NCBI RefSeq assembly: GCF_007289895.1
Contig: NZ_CP041660.1
Span: 186,001-250,000 of the forward strand
DNA from: Catenovulum sediminis
GTDB taxonomy: Bacteria; Pseudomonadota; Gammaproteobacteria; Enterobacterales; Alteromonadaceae
Direction of reading: 5' to 3'
DNA: 64,000 nt
Shown: positions 1 through 8,879 of the stretch, piece after piece
Numbering within the stretch: the stretch's first letter is position 1
How the letters are laid out: the number at the start of each line of letters is the position of its first letter
Notes under the pieces: model-generated
The model's input: the letters and a program-made list of their open reading frames with translations, nothing else
Database searches by the model: none
What the model was told of the DNA's origin: nothing
Position numbers and translations under genes: made by a program

Positions 1-1
1 A

Positions 2-853
2 AAATTCAACTGTGCCCTGATGAACAGCAATAGAGAAATTATTGAGCTAACACGTATCGCCACCACAACACCACAAGAAACAATATCTCAGGTGTTGGCT
101 TTTTATCGCCCGTTGCAGGCCCTGTACAAGATTAAATCGCTTGGCTTGGCAAGCTTTGGCCCGATGGATTTAAATGCGAATTCAGGCAACTATGGGGGCA
201 TAGCGAAAACCCCAAAACCAAGCTGGTCATACACGCCATTATCTCAAAAGCTGAATGCCGAGTTGGGTTTACCGGTTTTTTTTGATACTGATGTAAATGG
301 CGCGATACTGGCTGAGTATCTATGGGGCAAAGCGCAAAACAGCAAAGTAGCAGTTTACGTGACGATAGGGACAGGTGTAGGCGGTGGTATCATTGTGAAT
401 GGTCATATTTTAAACGGCTTACATCATCCAGAAATGGGCCATATGTTGCTACCAACAAAAGAGGATAACAACGGCCACTGCCCTTTTCACGGCAATTGTT
501 TAGAGGGGCTAGCGGCTGGGCCTTCAATCCAGAAAACATGGCAAGAAAAAGCTGAGAATCTAGCGGATGATCATCCAGCCTGGCAACAACAAGTAGATCA
601 CATCGCGGCTTTTTGCCACAACCTGATTGTCACTTTAGGGCCGGAGAAAATCATTTTAGGGGGTGGTGTATTACAAAAGCCCGGCTTATTAGAAAAAATC
701 GCGCCGCAATGCGAAGAAAAGTTAAACCAATATTTAACTTTACCACAAACCTTAGACGAGATAATTGTCGCCCCGGGATTAGGCGACAAATCGGGATTGT
801 ACGGCGCGCTAGCACTCGCCATGGGGCATGGTTCACACCAGATTAACCGTTAA
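2..853 (+). CDS. ROK-family fructokinase, 5' end outside window
   Basis: Sugar kinase of the ROK family, most like cytoplasmic fructokinases of the Mak/YdhR/GmuE type that make fructose-6-phosphate. The reading frame is open to the left edge: codons before the first ATG (position 20) give KFNCAL, which continues the family's N-terminal GGTKF motif, so the true start lies before the window. Numbering from the ATG at 20, DVNGA (about 91-95) carries the catalytic Asp, TIGTGVGGG (115-123) is the phosphate/sugar loop, and the ROK zinc site reads HCPFHGNC (153-160) followed by LEGLAAGPS. A relative (GmuE) belongs to the Bacillus glucomannan operon, which fits the mannan genes downstream, but no shared operator is visible here. 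Substrate specificity is inferred. It converges with the lactonase gene, 17 bases away. Confidence 0.85.
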   Translation, partial: KFNCALMNSNREIIELTRIATTTPQETISQVLAFYRPLQALYKIKSLGLASFGPMDLNANSGNYGGIAKTPKPSWSYTPLSQKLNAELGLPVFFDTDVNGAILAEYLWGKAQNSKVAVYVTIGTGVGGGIIVNGHILNGLHHPEMGHMLLPTKEDNNGHCPFHGNCLEGLAAGPSIQKTWQEKAENLADDHPAWQQQVDHIAAFCHNLIVTLGPEKIILGGGVLQKPGLLEKIAPQCEEKLNQYLTLPQTLDEIIVAPGLGDKSGLYGALALAMGHGSHQINR

Positions 854-870
854 CGTGAACGATAAAAAAT

Positions 871-2004
871 TTATTTTATGACCCATGGTTGGATAAATTT
901 AGCGGTCGCCAGCGGAATACTAAAATCAGTATGTACTAATAAACCGGTTTTAGTATTTCGTTCAAACACCTCGATATTGCCACTGCGCAAATTGGCAACC
1001 AACAAATAGTTTTCTTCTAGATTAAAATTAAAATCTCTCGGCCAGTCGCCTGCTGTACTGATGCTTTGAATCATTTCGACTTTACCGTTAGGCTGCGTTT
1101 TGAAAACAGCAATCGAATTTTCACCGCGGTTACTGACATAGACAAAACGTCCGTCACTTGAAAGCCGAATGGCAGCTGAACTTGTTGGTTTATCCGATTG
1201 CAAAGTACCCACACGCTGAATCTGTTTAAGGGCGCCCGATTTTAAATCTTGCTGGTAAACAACTAGAGTATTTGACAGCTCATTCAATAAATAGGCAAAG
1301 TTACGGGTTGGATGAAAAGCCAAATGTCTAGGACCGTCGCCTGCCTGCAATTTAGCAGCCGTGCTGACTAACCATTCACCATCTTGTTGCTGATACTGTT
1401 TAACTTCATCTATACCTAAATCAACGGCATACAAAAACTTTCCATCCGGCGACCACCCCATCCAATGCGGATGAGGCGCTTCTTGTCTTTGATGTACGCT
1501 TTTACCACTATTACCACTATGTTTAAAACGCGTTACTTCGGTCAATTTTCGGTTATCTGCATTGTAATCCAGCAACAAAGTATGAGGCGAAACGTAATTC
1601 GCTATACTCACCAATCCGCTTTGTTCGTTATAACTAATATGGCAAGGGTAATCGCCTAATCCAGTCAGCGAAGTAACAGCTTGCCAACCATTCTGTTGAT
1701 TTTGATAGTTAAAAACAAACGCGCCTGAGTTTGCCTCTTCGTTAACGGCAAATAAAGTTCTACCATCTTCAGATAAAGTGATATAAGAGGGGTCTTGTGT
1801 GTCAATGACGCGCTTTAAACTATATTGCTGCTTTTCAAATGAGTCTATCTGCAAATGATAAACACCACTTTTATCCGGCTTAGCATCAGCCCCAATAATA
1901 AACTGAGCAGATTGCGCATAAACATTGGGTAAAGACAAAACGATCCCGGCAGCTGTTAACAATCGAGTTAAAATAGATTTGTGCGTGCGTACTGTAGATT
2001 GCAT
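871..2004 (-). CDS. exported lactonase-family seven-bladed beta-propeller protein
   Basis: A 377-residue protein of the lactonase (Pgl/YbhE-like) propeller family. A basic N-terminus plus a hydrophobic stretch ending at VYAQS (about residue 32) looks like a signal peptide, so the protein is probably periplasmic. This differs from cytoplasmic 6-phosphogluconolactonase. Repeated blade motifs such as SPDGKFLYAVDLG, LSSDGRFVYVSNRGENSIAVF and HPTRNFAYLLNEL are visible, with the conserved APHPHW segment near the middle. Its true substrate is unknown: family members hydrolyse sugar lactones, and aldonolactone hydrolysis near xylose genes is plausible but not shown. It is transcribed divergently from the small lipoprotein gene. 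Confidence 0.75.
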   Translation of the reverse strand: MQSTVRTHKSILTRLLTAAGIVLSLPNVYAQSAQFIIGADAKPDKSGVYHLQIDSFEKQQYSLKRVIDTQDPSYITLSEDGRTLFAVNEEANSGAFVFNYQNQQNGWQAVTSLTGLGDYPCHISYNEQSGLVSIANYVSPHTLLLDYNADNRKLTEVTRFKHSGNSGKSVHQRQEAPHPHWMGWSPDGKFLYAVDLGIDEVKQYQQQDGEWLVSTAAKLQAGDGPRHLAFHPTRNFAYLLNELSNTLVVYQQDLKSGALKQIQRVGTLQSDKPTSSAAIRLSSDGRFVYVSNRGENSIAVFKTQPNGKVEMIQSISTAGDWPRDFNFNLEENYLLVANLRSGNIEVFERNTKTGLLVHTDFSIPLATAKFIQPWVIK

Positions 2005-2244
2005 AAAATTTATATATCCTTTTTACAATTAAACTCAAAATAATGTTATTAAAATTATTATATGTGCAGTGAAATTAACGCATAAAGCGTTTACAAGATC
2101 CAACTAAAATCACCCTAACTGAACGAAAATTTGTTTTGTATTTAAAATATTCAAATTTATATTAAACAACTAAAAATCGAAGCTTGCAGTCTTAATTGAG
2201 CCAGTTTAAAGTTAGTGAAAATTTACAACTACGGAAAATCAATA

Positions 2245-2616
2245 ATGAAAAATACTATCCTAGTCACGGCTCTATTTGCAGCTTTATCTCTTACGGCATG
2301 CAGCAAACCTGAACCTTTACATGACTCAATGGAGTCAATGGAAGATTCTTACAAATCATTGAAAAAAGCAGAAACATTAGAAGATAAAAAGCAGCTGGTA
2401 GCTGACTTTGAAAAGTATCTACTCATTGCCAAAGAACAAAAAGTACGCCCAGAAGATCAAAAAACATTTGATGAAGGCATCGAAAAACTGAGCCAAGAAG
2501 TACAAGCATTAAAACTGCAATTAGAACAAGGCAATATCGAAAACATTAAACCACAATTAAAAAGACTACATGATTTAGAAGAAGAATATCATGAGTTATT
2601 AGGTGTTGAAGAATAA
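2245..2616 (+). CDS. cytochrome b562-like lipoprotein
   Basis: Small lipoprotein of 123 residues, taking the ATG at 2245 because it directly precedes a lipoprotein signal peptide with lipobox LTAC (Cys19); an ATG ten codons earlier adds a polar tail. The mature part is nearly all helical and charged and lines up with soluble cytochrome b562. DSMESMEDSYKSLKKA resembles the b562 start around heme ligand Met7, and the C-terminal EEYHELLG matches the helix with ligand His102. Here the candidate axial ligands are Met29 and His116. There is no CxxCH, so heme would be non-covalent. The likely role is periplasmic electron transfer or heme binding at a membrane, which is inferred. A hairpin follows the stop codon. 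Confidence 0.6.
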   Translation: MKNTILVTALFAALSLTACSKPEPLHDSMESMEDSYKSLKKAETLEDKKQLVADFEKYLLIAKEQKVRPEDQKTFDEGIEKLSQEVQALKLQLEQGNIENIKPQLKRLHDLEEEYHELLGVEE

Positions 2617-2630
2617 TACACATAATTAAC

Positions 2631-2663
2631 AAAAGGGTGGCAGTAACCTACTACCGCCCTTTT
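2631..2663 (+). terminator. stem-loop after the b562-like lipoprotein gene
   Basis: Imperfect inverted repeat, AAAAGGGTGGCAG paired with CTACCGCCCTTTT, just after the stop codon. It ends in a short T run and is probably a Rho-independent terminator. Confidence 0.55.
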
Positions 2664-2867
2664 ACTGTTAACAATAAAAATTGGCATTATCTTCGACCGT
2701 CCGTCCCCACACCGCTCATTTGTTCACATAATTGCAAAATCAATCATCATAAATAGTATAAAAACGTCTAGCTTTCACACCTAGCGTAAGATTATCAAAT
2801 TTCATACAAAAACAATAAAATTTGATACTTGTTGCATTTTTCTCCGACCTCTAAACTGACCTCATTC

Positions 2868-2884
2868 GTAACAAAGTACTTTAC
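2868..2884. promoter_or_regulatory. candidate operator upstream of xylB
   Basis: GTAACAAAGTACTTTAC contains a perfect AAAGTACTTT palindrome with near-symmetric flanks. It lies about 35 bases before the xylB start in an otherwise empty 303-base gap. This is the position expected for a xylose-operon operator, but there is only one copy and no regulator gene beside it, so this is a weak call. Confidence 0.25.
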
Positions 2885-2919
2885 ATTTGTTTCACAATTT
2901 TAAGGTTCGTTTATAGATT

Positions 2920-4404
2920 ATGTATTTTTTAGGCTTAGATATAGGCAGCTCTTCTAGCAAAGTGTCTGTCTTGGATGCTAAAACAGGCAAAAGCTTGGCA
3001 TCAACACATTATCCAAAAACCGAATTAGCAATTGATGCGCCACAAGCGGGCTTTGCAGAGCAAGCACCGGACACCTGGTGGTCTTGCATTAAATCAGCCT
3101 GTCACGAACTGTTTAGTCGTGACGATATCGATGCACAAAAAATAGAAGCCATCGGTATCTCATATCAAATGCATGGTTTAGTCTGCGTTGATAAAAATCA
3201 AAACATTGTTCGCCCTGCCATTATCTGGTGTGACAGCCGCGCGGTTGAAATTGGTCAAAAAGCGTTTGAATCGATCGGTGAAGACACATGTTTGGCCGAA
3301 CTATTGAACTCACCGGGTAACTTTACGGCATCAAAACTAAAGTGGGTTAAAGACAACCAACCAGAGTTATTTTCACAAATAGACAAAATAATGTTGCCTG
3401 GCGACTATATCGCAATGAAATTAACAGGGGAAACAACCACAACCTCTTCCGGTTTAAGTGAAGGCATTTTATGGGACTTCAAAAACGGCGAAATCTCACA
3501 AACCCTTTTGTCTCATTATGGTTTCGACGCTTCGTTAATCCCAACATTAGTCCCAAGTTTTGGTATTCAGGGTGAAGTTTGTAAAAACGCCGCCGCAGAA
3601 TTAGGCATTCGTCAAGGCGTTAAAGTGACCTATCGCGGTGGTGATCAACCCAATAATGCAATGTCATTAAACGTGATGGAACCCGGCGAAGTCGCGGCAA
3701 CAGCCGGTACATCAGGTGTTATATACGCAGTAACCGACAAAAACGTTTATGACCAACATTCGCGTGTTAATACCTTTCAGCACGTATCCGACACCGCTGA
3801 AAATAAAAGAAATGGCGTATTGTTATGTGTAAATGGCACCGGCCGATTATACAGCTGGGTACGTGGCTTACTGAATACACAGGGCGAAAACATCAGTTAC
3901 CCAACCCTGAATCAATTAGCAGACCAGGTCAATATTGGCTCAGATGGATTAGTAATGCATCCGTTTGGCAATGGCGCAGAGCGCGTTTTACAAAACCAAA
4001 ATATTGGCGGCCATATGCGCGGTATTGATTTTAACCGCCACCAATTAGGCCACATTGTTCGCTCTGCTCAAGAAGGTATCGTGTTTGCACTGAAATATGG
4101 TTTCGACGTACTTAAAGACATGGGCGTCAGCAGCCAAGTGATTAGAGCCGGTAAAGGCAACATGTTCTTAAGCCCAATTTTTGTAGAAGCCTTTGTCAAT
4201 AGCTGCCAAGCAGACGTTGAATTATACGACACGGATGGCGCAGAAGGTGCAGCTCGCGGTGCGGGATACGGTTTGGGGTATTTTACCAGCCGTGCAGAAA
4301 TGTTTAACGGATTAACTCTATTAGAACACTTCGCACCAGAGGCGGAAAAAATAGACGCGTACGCACAGGCATACGAAAACTGGAAAAAATATTTAGATTT
4401 ATAA
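2920..4404 (+). CDS. xylB: xylulokinase
   Basis: FGGY-family carbohydrate kinase of 494 residues that phosphorylates D-xylulose to xylulose-5-phosphate in the cytoplasm. The N-terminal phosphate-binding motif is FLGLDIGSSSSKV (residues 3-15). MHGLV and WCDSR follow (about 84-106), the catalytic Asp is in RGGDQPNNAM (Asp242), and ATAGTSG (about 260-266) forms the second nucleotide loop. Length and motif order are those of XylB. It is first in a two-gene operon with xylA 38 bases downstream, the reverse of the E. coli xylAB order. A candidate operator precedes it. No xylose transporter or XylR lies in the window. Confidence 0.95.
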   Translation: MYFLGLDIGSSSSKVSVLDAKTGKSLASTHYPKTELAIDAPQAGFAEQAPDTWWSCIKSACHELFSRDDIDAQKIEAIGISYQMHGLVCVDKNQNIVRPAIIWCDSRAVEIGQKAFESIGEDTCLAELLNSPGNFTASKLKWVKDNQPELFSQIDKIMLPGDYIAMKLTGETTTTSSGLSEGILWDFKNGEISQTLLSHYGFDASLIPTLVPSFGIQGEVCKNAAAELGIRQGVKVTYRGGDQPNNAMSLNVMEPGEVAATAGTSGVIYAVTDKNVYDQHSRVNTFQHVSDTAENKRNGVLLCVNGTGRLYSWVRGLLNTQGENISYPTLNQLADQVNIGSDGLVMHPFGNGAERVLQNQNIGGHMRGIDFNRHQLGHIVRSAQEGIVFALKYGFDVLKDMGVSSQVIRAGKGNMFLSPIFVEAFVNSCQADVELYDTDGAEGAARGAGYGLGYFTSRAEMFNGLTLLEHFAPEAEKIDAYAQAYENWKKYLDL

Positions 4405-4442
4405 ACAAATCGATTCAGCTATATCAATAACGAGGTGAAGCT

Positions 4443-5774
4443 ATGAGCGTAGTATTAGGTGATAAAGAATTTTTCCCAACAGTTGGAAAAATTGAATTTG
4501 AAGGTCGTGATTCAGACAATCCATTTGCATTTAAATGGTACGATGAAAACCGTGTAGTTGCTGGTAAAACCATGAAAGAATGGTTACGTTTTTCAGGTTG
4601 TTACTGGCACACATTTTGTGGACAAGGCCACGACCCGTTTGGCCCAGGCCCACAACGTTTTGCATGGAACAACTATGCGGACGCAAAAGGCCGTGCAACA
4701 GCTAAAATGGATGCCGCTTTTGAGTTTTTCACAAAGATGGGCTTAGGTTATTACTGTTTCCACGACACTGACTTAATTGATGAAGAAGATTCGAGCGTTG
4801 AAGAATTCGGTGCTAAATTAGACTTCATCACAGATTACGCAAAAGCCAAACAACAAGCGTCAGGTGTTAAACTGTTATGGGGCACAGCAAACTTATTCTC
4901 TAATCCAAGATACATGAATGGTGCGGGTACAAATCCACACTTCCCTACTTTGGCTCGTGCCGGCGCTCAGCTTAAATTAGCAATTGATTCAACCATTAAA
5001 TTAAATGGCGAGAATTATGTATTCTGGGGTGGCCGTGAAGGTTATATCTCACTGTTAAACACCAACATGAAACAAGAGTTAGATAACTTTGCAGCATGGT
5101 TACACACGGCCAAAGATTACGCTCGCAAAAACGGTTTTACCGGTAACTTTTTCATTGAGCCAAAGCCAATGGAACCTACAAAACACCAGTACGACTTTGA
5201 CACAGCAACCGTTGCCGGCTTTCTAAACAAATATGGTTTGCAAGATGACTTTAAAGTAAATATTGAAGTAAACCACGCAACATTAGCAAACCATACCTTC
5301 CAGCACGAATTGCAAGTTGCAGCCGACAACAACATGTTAGGTTCAATTGATGCAAACCGTGGTGACTATCAAAACGCATGGGATACAGACCAATTCCCGA
5401 ACAACATTAACGAAGCAGTAGAAGCCATGTTAGTGTTTGTTGAAGCTGGCGGTTTACAAGGTGGTGGTGTTAACTTTGACGCTAAAACGCGCCGTGAATC
5501 AACAGACATGGAAGACATCTTCTTAGGCCATATTGGTGGTATGGATACATTTGCCCGCGGTTTAATTATTGCAGATGAGATTTTAACAAAATCTAATTAT
5601 AAAGCGTTACGTGCACAACGTTACGAAACGTTCCAATCTGGCAAAGGCCAACAATTTGCAGAAGGCAAAATGACATTAGAAGAACTGGCTGAAATTGGCA
5701 CAGCTGTCGGCGAGCCAGAACAAATTTCGGGTAAACAAGAATTGTTCGAAAACATCATTAATCGATATATCTAA
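4443..5774 (+). CDS. xylA: xylose isomerase
   Basis: Interconverts D-xylose and D-xylulose in the cytoplasm using two divalent metals. The 443-residue length is normal for the class II enzyme. Signature elements are the catalytic FHDTD (His107, Asp110), WGGREGY (about 195-201), the metal ligand in [16 protein letters not shown] (Glu239), GSIDANRGD, and [16 protein letters not shown] near the C-terminus. The sequence GAGGTGAAGCT before the ATG supplies a ribosome site. It follows xylB as one transcription unit that ends at the strong hairpin at 5825. Xylose isomerases can act slowly on other aldoses, but a xylose role is clear from the operon. Confidence 0.97.
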   Translation: MSVVLGDKEFFPTVGKIEFEGRDSDNPFAFKWYDENRVVAGKTMKEWLRFSGCYWHTFCGQGHDPFGPGPQRFAWNNYADAKGRATAKMDAAFEFFTKMGLGYYCFHDTDLIDEEDSSVEEFGAKLDFITDYAKAKQQASGVKLLWGTANLFSNPRYMNGAGTNPHFPTLARAGAQLKLAIDSTIKLNGENYVFWGGREGYISLLNTNMKQELDNFAAWLHTAKDYARKNGFTGNFFIEPKPMEPTKHQYDFDTATVAGFLNKYGLQDDFKVNIEVNHATLANHTFQHELQVAADNNMLGSIDANRGDYQNAWDTDQFPNNINEAVEAMLVFVEAGGLQGGGVNFDAKTRRESTDMEDIFLGHIGGMDTFARGLIIADEILTKSNYKALRAQRYETFQSGKGQQFAEGKMTLEELAEIGTAVGEPEQISGKQELFENIINRYI

Positions 5775-5824
5775 CGATTCGTCGAGCATCGTTAAAACGA
5801 GTTAAACATCTCCATGTGTGTAAG

Positions 5825-5855
5825 CGCCAGCAAAAGGATCTGCTGGCGTTTTTTT
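5825..5855 (+). terminator. Rho-independent terminator of xylBA
   Basis: Perfect 8-bp stem CGCCAGCA / TGCTGGCG with an 8-base loop, followed by seven T residues. Confidence 0.9.
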
Positions 5856-5915
5856 AAATTCCATAACGATTTAGTATATTCGCGATAATAAAACCTATCT
5901 ATGTGATCTGATCCG

Positions 5916-6154
5916 CTAACTCTGGACACTTAAATAGGCATAATTTTTCAATTCAAAATTCTCTGGGCTTAAATAGCCGAGTGAACTATGCCTTCTCGTT
6001 TTGTTATAATTATTGTTTCAGTTTTTTTCGGTCCATGATTGGCTCGTACTGAATAGCTTCAACCTTCAGTGAATGGAAGAAACGCTCTGCAATGGCGTTC
6101 TCCCAGCAGCAAACTTTGCGGCTCATGCTTTGGGTTAGCTGATGTTTTGCTGGT
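5916..6154 (-). pseudogene. IS3-family transposase (OrfB) C-terminal remnant
   Basis: Read on the minus strand, the piece from about 6154 gives PAKHQLTQSMSRK, then CWENAIAERFFHSLKVEAIQYE, then IMDRKKLKQ and a stop. After a short gap and frame change it resumes as NKTRRHSSLGYLSPENFEL. These are the last two conserved blocks of the IS3-family DDE integrase domain (the catalytic Glu region and the end). The segment normally joining them (about 20 residues of the FEYIEVDYN type) is deleted, and there is no orfA or N-terminal half. Outside the stop, GATCCGCTAACTCTGGACAC may be the remaining terminal repeat. It is a dead element marking an insertion scar between xylA and the Rhs fragment. Confidence 0.85.
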
Positions 6155-6238
6155 CATTTTTATACCTTTAAGATTTCGCTAATTGTAAGCTATAAATCTC
6201 TACAGTTGTATTAGACCATTACAGTAAATTTTGTTTAC

Positions 6239-6562
6239 TTAAAACCCAAGAACCTTATAAACCCCCTTAGGATTCACCTCAAAACATGCACACATATATT
6301 CGCAATAATCTTCAACTGTGTTTACCACAACATCACCAGATTGAAGCTTTTTGCGCATAGATTTATCTGCAACATCTTGAAGATCATAATTAATTTTATC
6401 AAATTCATTATCTTTAAAATCAGAGACAAAACTGGCTTGAAGCTCACCATCAAACCGATCTTTAAGATTCAAACTTTCGACTGGAATGGAAAATATTTTT
6501 GCAATACGTTTTTTCGCTTGATCAAAAATTTCTTGCTTTGTCACATCATAAAAAGCCATCAT
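6239..6562 (-). CDS. putative immunity protein for the adjacent Rhs tip
   Basis: A small acidic cytoplasmic protein of about 107 residues with no signal peptide or membrane segment; I do not recognise a named family. The ATG at 6562 overlaps the Rhs stop codon as TGATG and has GGAG about five bases upstream, so the two genes are translationally coupled. That arrangement, and the acidic, cysteine-containing small product, is the standard position of an Rhs/polymorphic-toxin immunity gene. An in-frame TTG just upstream (6565) and an ATG at 6559 are alternative starts. Function is inferred from position only. Confidence 0.5.
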   Translation of the reverse strand: MMAFYDVTKQEIFDQAKKRIAKIFSIPVESLNLKDRFDGELQASFVSDFKDNEFDKINYDLQDVADKSMRKKLQSGDVVVNTVEDYCEYMCACFEVNPKGVYKVLGF

Positions 6563-7356
6563 CAATCTCCATCGTCACTCTGAAAAGTCGTAGCATTTAC
6601 CGCTGCGCGACCAATAACCCCCCAGTTATAAAACCCTTCAAAAATAAGTAAGCCTGTTGCTGCCGTACCTAAAGCGACACCTCCGGCAGTCCTGCCCAAC
6701 TCTCTTAAAGCACGATTTCCCGTCCGACCAGACCAACGACTAAGCTGACCGGTATAAGGATTTAACTTATTTTTGGGAACACCCAACCCTCTTAATTCGG
6801 CTGGTGTTTTCGGCATTGTTCCAACACCAAGGGTTGTGGCAAGAGTGCCTAGGACAGCAGTAATATCGAATCGTCTGTCTCTGATTTCATTTGCAAACTG
6901 ATCGAAGTTAAAATTAACCCCTCCTTCTTGACCATCAGAACCGTGATCTTGCCCCTCTTGTGCATGCAACTGTTCTTCACCATTAGAGCCGTAATTATGG
7001 TTGTTATCCGCGCCTTCCAGCATTTCAGCTTCATCGTTGCGCATATTTTCTAATTCGTTATCCATTTCTCTCGTGTCTTGGCATGATTGGTCACAACCAG
7101 AAGATGTAACCTCATAATGGTCTGGCCCTATTTGATCCATTTCATATCCACTTGAGTCTGTATATCTTAACGGGTTATTCATCACATATGAATACCGGTT
7201 GTAGCTCTGTGAGTTTGTTGGTACTTGAATGAATATATCGGCACTTAGAAAGCGACCCGTTGTTGGATCATAAACACGCCCATTCATATGTATTAGCCCG
7301 TTAGCATCCAGCATTTCATGGCCTGTATATCCTCTTGCTGTTGACAAACAACACAA
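6562..7356 (-). CDS. Rhs core end plus variable toxin tip, 5'-truncated
   Basis: The first ~65 residues are the end of an Rhs/YD-repeat core: [35 protein letters not shown] and [20 protein letters not shown]. The rest is a polymorphic C-terminal tip: an acidic Asn/Glu/Gly-rich linker (about 90-150), then a basic segment with [20 protein letters not shown], then a Gly/Ala-rich hydrophobic stretch. A complete Rhs protein is well over 1000 residues. Here the frame has no ATG start, only a TTG, and ends upstream at a stop beside the LysR gene, so the long N-terminal part is missing. It is probably an orphan toxin module kept or dumped by recombination. Toxin activity is unassigned; I see no clear nuclease motif. 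Confidence 0.7.
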   Translation of the reverse strand: MCCLSTARGYTGHEMLDANGLIHMNGRVYDPTTGRFLSADIFIQVPTNSQSYNRYSYVMNNPLRYTDSSGYEMDQIGPDHYEVTSSGCDQSCQDTREMDNELENMRNDEAEMLEGADNNHNYGSNGEEQLHAQEGQDHGSDGQEGGVNFNFDQFANEIRDRRFDITAVLGTLATTLGVGTMPKTPAELRGLGVPKNKLNPYTGQLSRWSGRTGNRALRELGRTAGGVALGTAATGLLIFEGFYNWGVIGRAAVNATTFQSDDGD

Positions 7357-7389
7357 AATTAAATGCTTTACGTTAACAAGCTAAATTGC

Positions 7390-8259
7390 TCACAACGCGC
7401 TTTTAATGTGTTTAATAACAAACTGAATTCGATTGGCAAGGTGGTGTTTTTTATTTAGTGTTAAATACAAGGTTTCATAAACCGGATGTTTTAGTGGCTG
7501 AATACAGATTGACTCAGCTTGATTAAAGGCGGCTACGGCATGCGCTGGCAATACGGTAAAACCTAGCCCCCTGCTGACCGGCTCTAGTATCAACCCAATC
7601 TGATTCGAAAAACCGCTATGTTTAAACTGCTGAATACTTTGAAACTCACTAAAATTTTCACCGAGTAACAATTTTGCATGATGCGCACCATCTGGGTGAT
7701 CAATAAATCCAAGATCTAACAATGTTTGCCAGCTTAATGGTTGCGCACTTTTTGGCGTAACCAAAAGTAATGGCTCTTTGCCAATAGCCTGACAATCCAA
7801 ATTGTCAAAATCTGAAACCTGCGTCATTAAACCAATATCACAGTGATTTTCAGCAACGGCCCGTTCAATATCACCATTTGGCGAAAAACGATATTCAATA
7901 AACAACTCTGGGTTGTTTTGCTGAAGCGACAGTAAATCCGGATACAACCTAAGCCCTACACTGCCAGGTGAGCTGACTTTTACGCGCCCTTGATTAAATG
8001 GGTCGGTGTTAACCTTGTCGGCTAGATTGTCTAGTGCATTTAATATTGGCTTTGCCTGCTCATACAAGCGCTTGCCTGATTCAGTTAAATAAAATGATTT
8101 CCCTTCTCTAACCAACAATGCTGTGCCTAATGCTTCTTCAAGCTTTTTAATATGCTGGCTGACGCCCGATTGCGTCATATAAAGCTTTTCGGCCGTGCGT
8201 GTAAAGTGTTGCTCTTTTACTAAAGTACAAAAACTTTTCAGAAAAACCGGATTTACCAT
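7390..8259 (-). CDS. LysR-family transcriptional regulator
   Basis: A 289-residue protein with the LysR winged HTH at residues 3-62 (AEKLYMTQSGVSQHIKKLEE) and the effector-binding domain after about residue 88. It is divergent from the VOC dioxygenase-like gene with a 113-base gap, the usual layout for a LysR regulator and its target, so control of that gene is likely. Its 3' end abuts the truncated Rhs fragment at a probable recombination junction. The inducer is unknown. Confidence 0.88.
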   Translation of the reverse strand: MVNPVFLKSFCTLVKEQHFTRTAEKLYMTQSGVSQHIKKLEEALGTALLVREGKSFYLTESGKRLYEQAKPILNALDNLADKVNTDPFNQGRVKVSSPGSVGLRLYPDLLSLQQNNPELFIEYRFSPNGDIERAVAENHCDIGLMTQVSDFDNLDCQAIGKEPLLLVTPKSAQPLSWQTLLDLGFIDHPDGAHHAKLLLGENFSEFQSIQQFKHSGFSNQIGLILEPVSRGLGFTVLPAHAVAAFNQAESICIQPLKHPVYETLYLTLNKKHHLANRIQFVIKHIKSAL

Positions 8260-8372
8260 TACATAAAATTCTTATTTTTATAAATTTTAATAATTTTATA
8301 TTATCACTTATCTTCTGTAATCTCACTGCTGTCATCGTTAAAAACTAACGTGCCTTCATAGAGGAGAATATA

Positions 8373-8879
8373 ATGAGTACAGTTTATCCAAGAAATTTTT
8401 CGCATATTGGTATCTCAGTGCCCGACCTAGAAAAAGCAGTTGAGTTTTATACTCAGGTATTAGGCTGGTACTTAATTATGAAACCCACAGAAATTACTGA
8501 AGACACCAGTGCCATTGGTGTTATGTGTACCGACGTGTTTGGTGCCGGTTGGGAAAAATTTAGAATAGCGCATTTGTCTACTGGCGACAGAATTGGTGTA
8601 GAACTATTTGAATTTAAAAACCAAACCAACCCAGAAGATAACTTTGAATATTGGAAAACCGGTATTTTTCATTTCTGTGTGCAAGATCCCGATGTAGAAG
8701 GTTTGGCCGAGCGTATTGTAGCTGCTGGCGGTAAAAAACGTATGCCAGAGCCTAGGTATTATTACCCTGGGGAAAAGCCGTACCGCATGATTTATATGGA
8801 AGACCCATTCGGCAATATTTTAGAAATATACAGCCACAGCTATGAGCTTATCTATAGCGCAGGCGCATACGGTGGTTAA
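8373..8879 (+). CDS. VOC-fold (glyoxalase/extradiol-dioxygenase superfamily) protein
   Basis: A 168-residue two-module vicinal-oxygen-chelate protein. The four usual metal positions are present: His in FSHIGISVPDL (about 11), Glu in GVELFEF, His in GIFHFCVQD and Glu in GNILEIYSH. It is therefore likely a metal-dependent lyase or dioxygenase in the cytoplasm, for example a lactoylglutathione-lyase relative. The exact reaction cannot be told from the sequence. GAGGAG lies upstream of the ATG. It is divergent from a LysR gene that probably controls it, and its stop codon overlaps the end of the convergent second LysR gene by four bases. Confidence 0.8.
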   Translation: MSTVYPRNFSHIGISVPDLEKAVEFYTQVLGWYLIMKPTEITEDTSAIGVMCTDVFGAGWEKFRIAHLSTGDRIGVELFEFKNQTNPEDNFEYWKTGIFHFCVQDPDVEGLAERIVAAGGKKRMPEPRYYYPGEKPYRMIYMEDPFGNILEIYSHSYELIYSAGAYGG

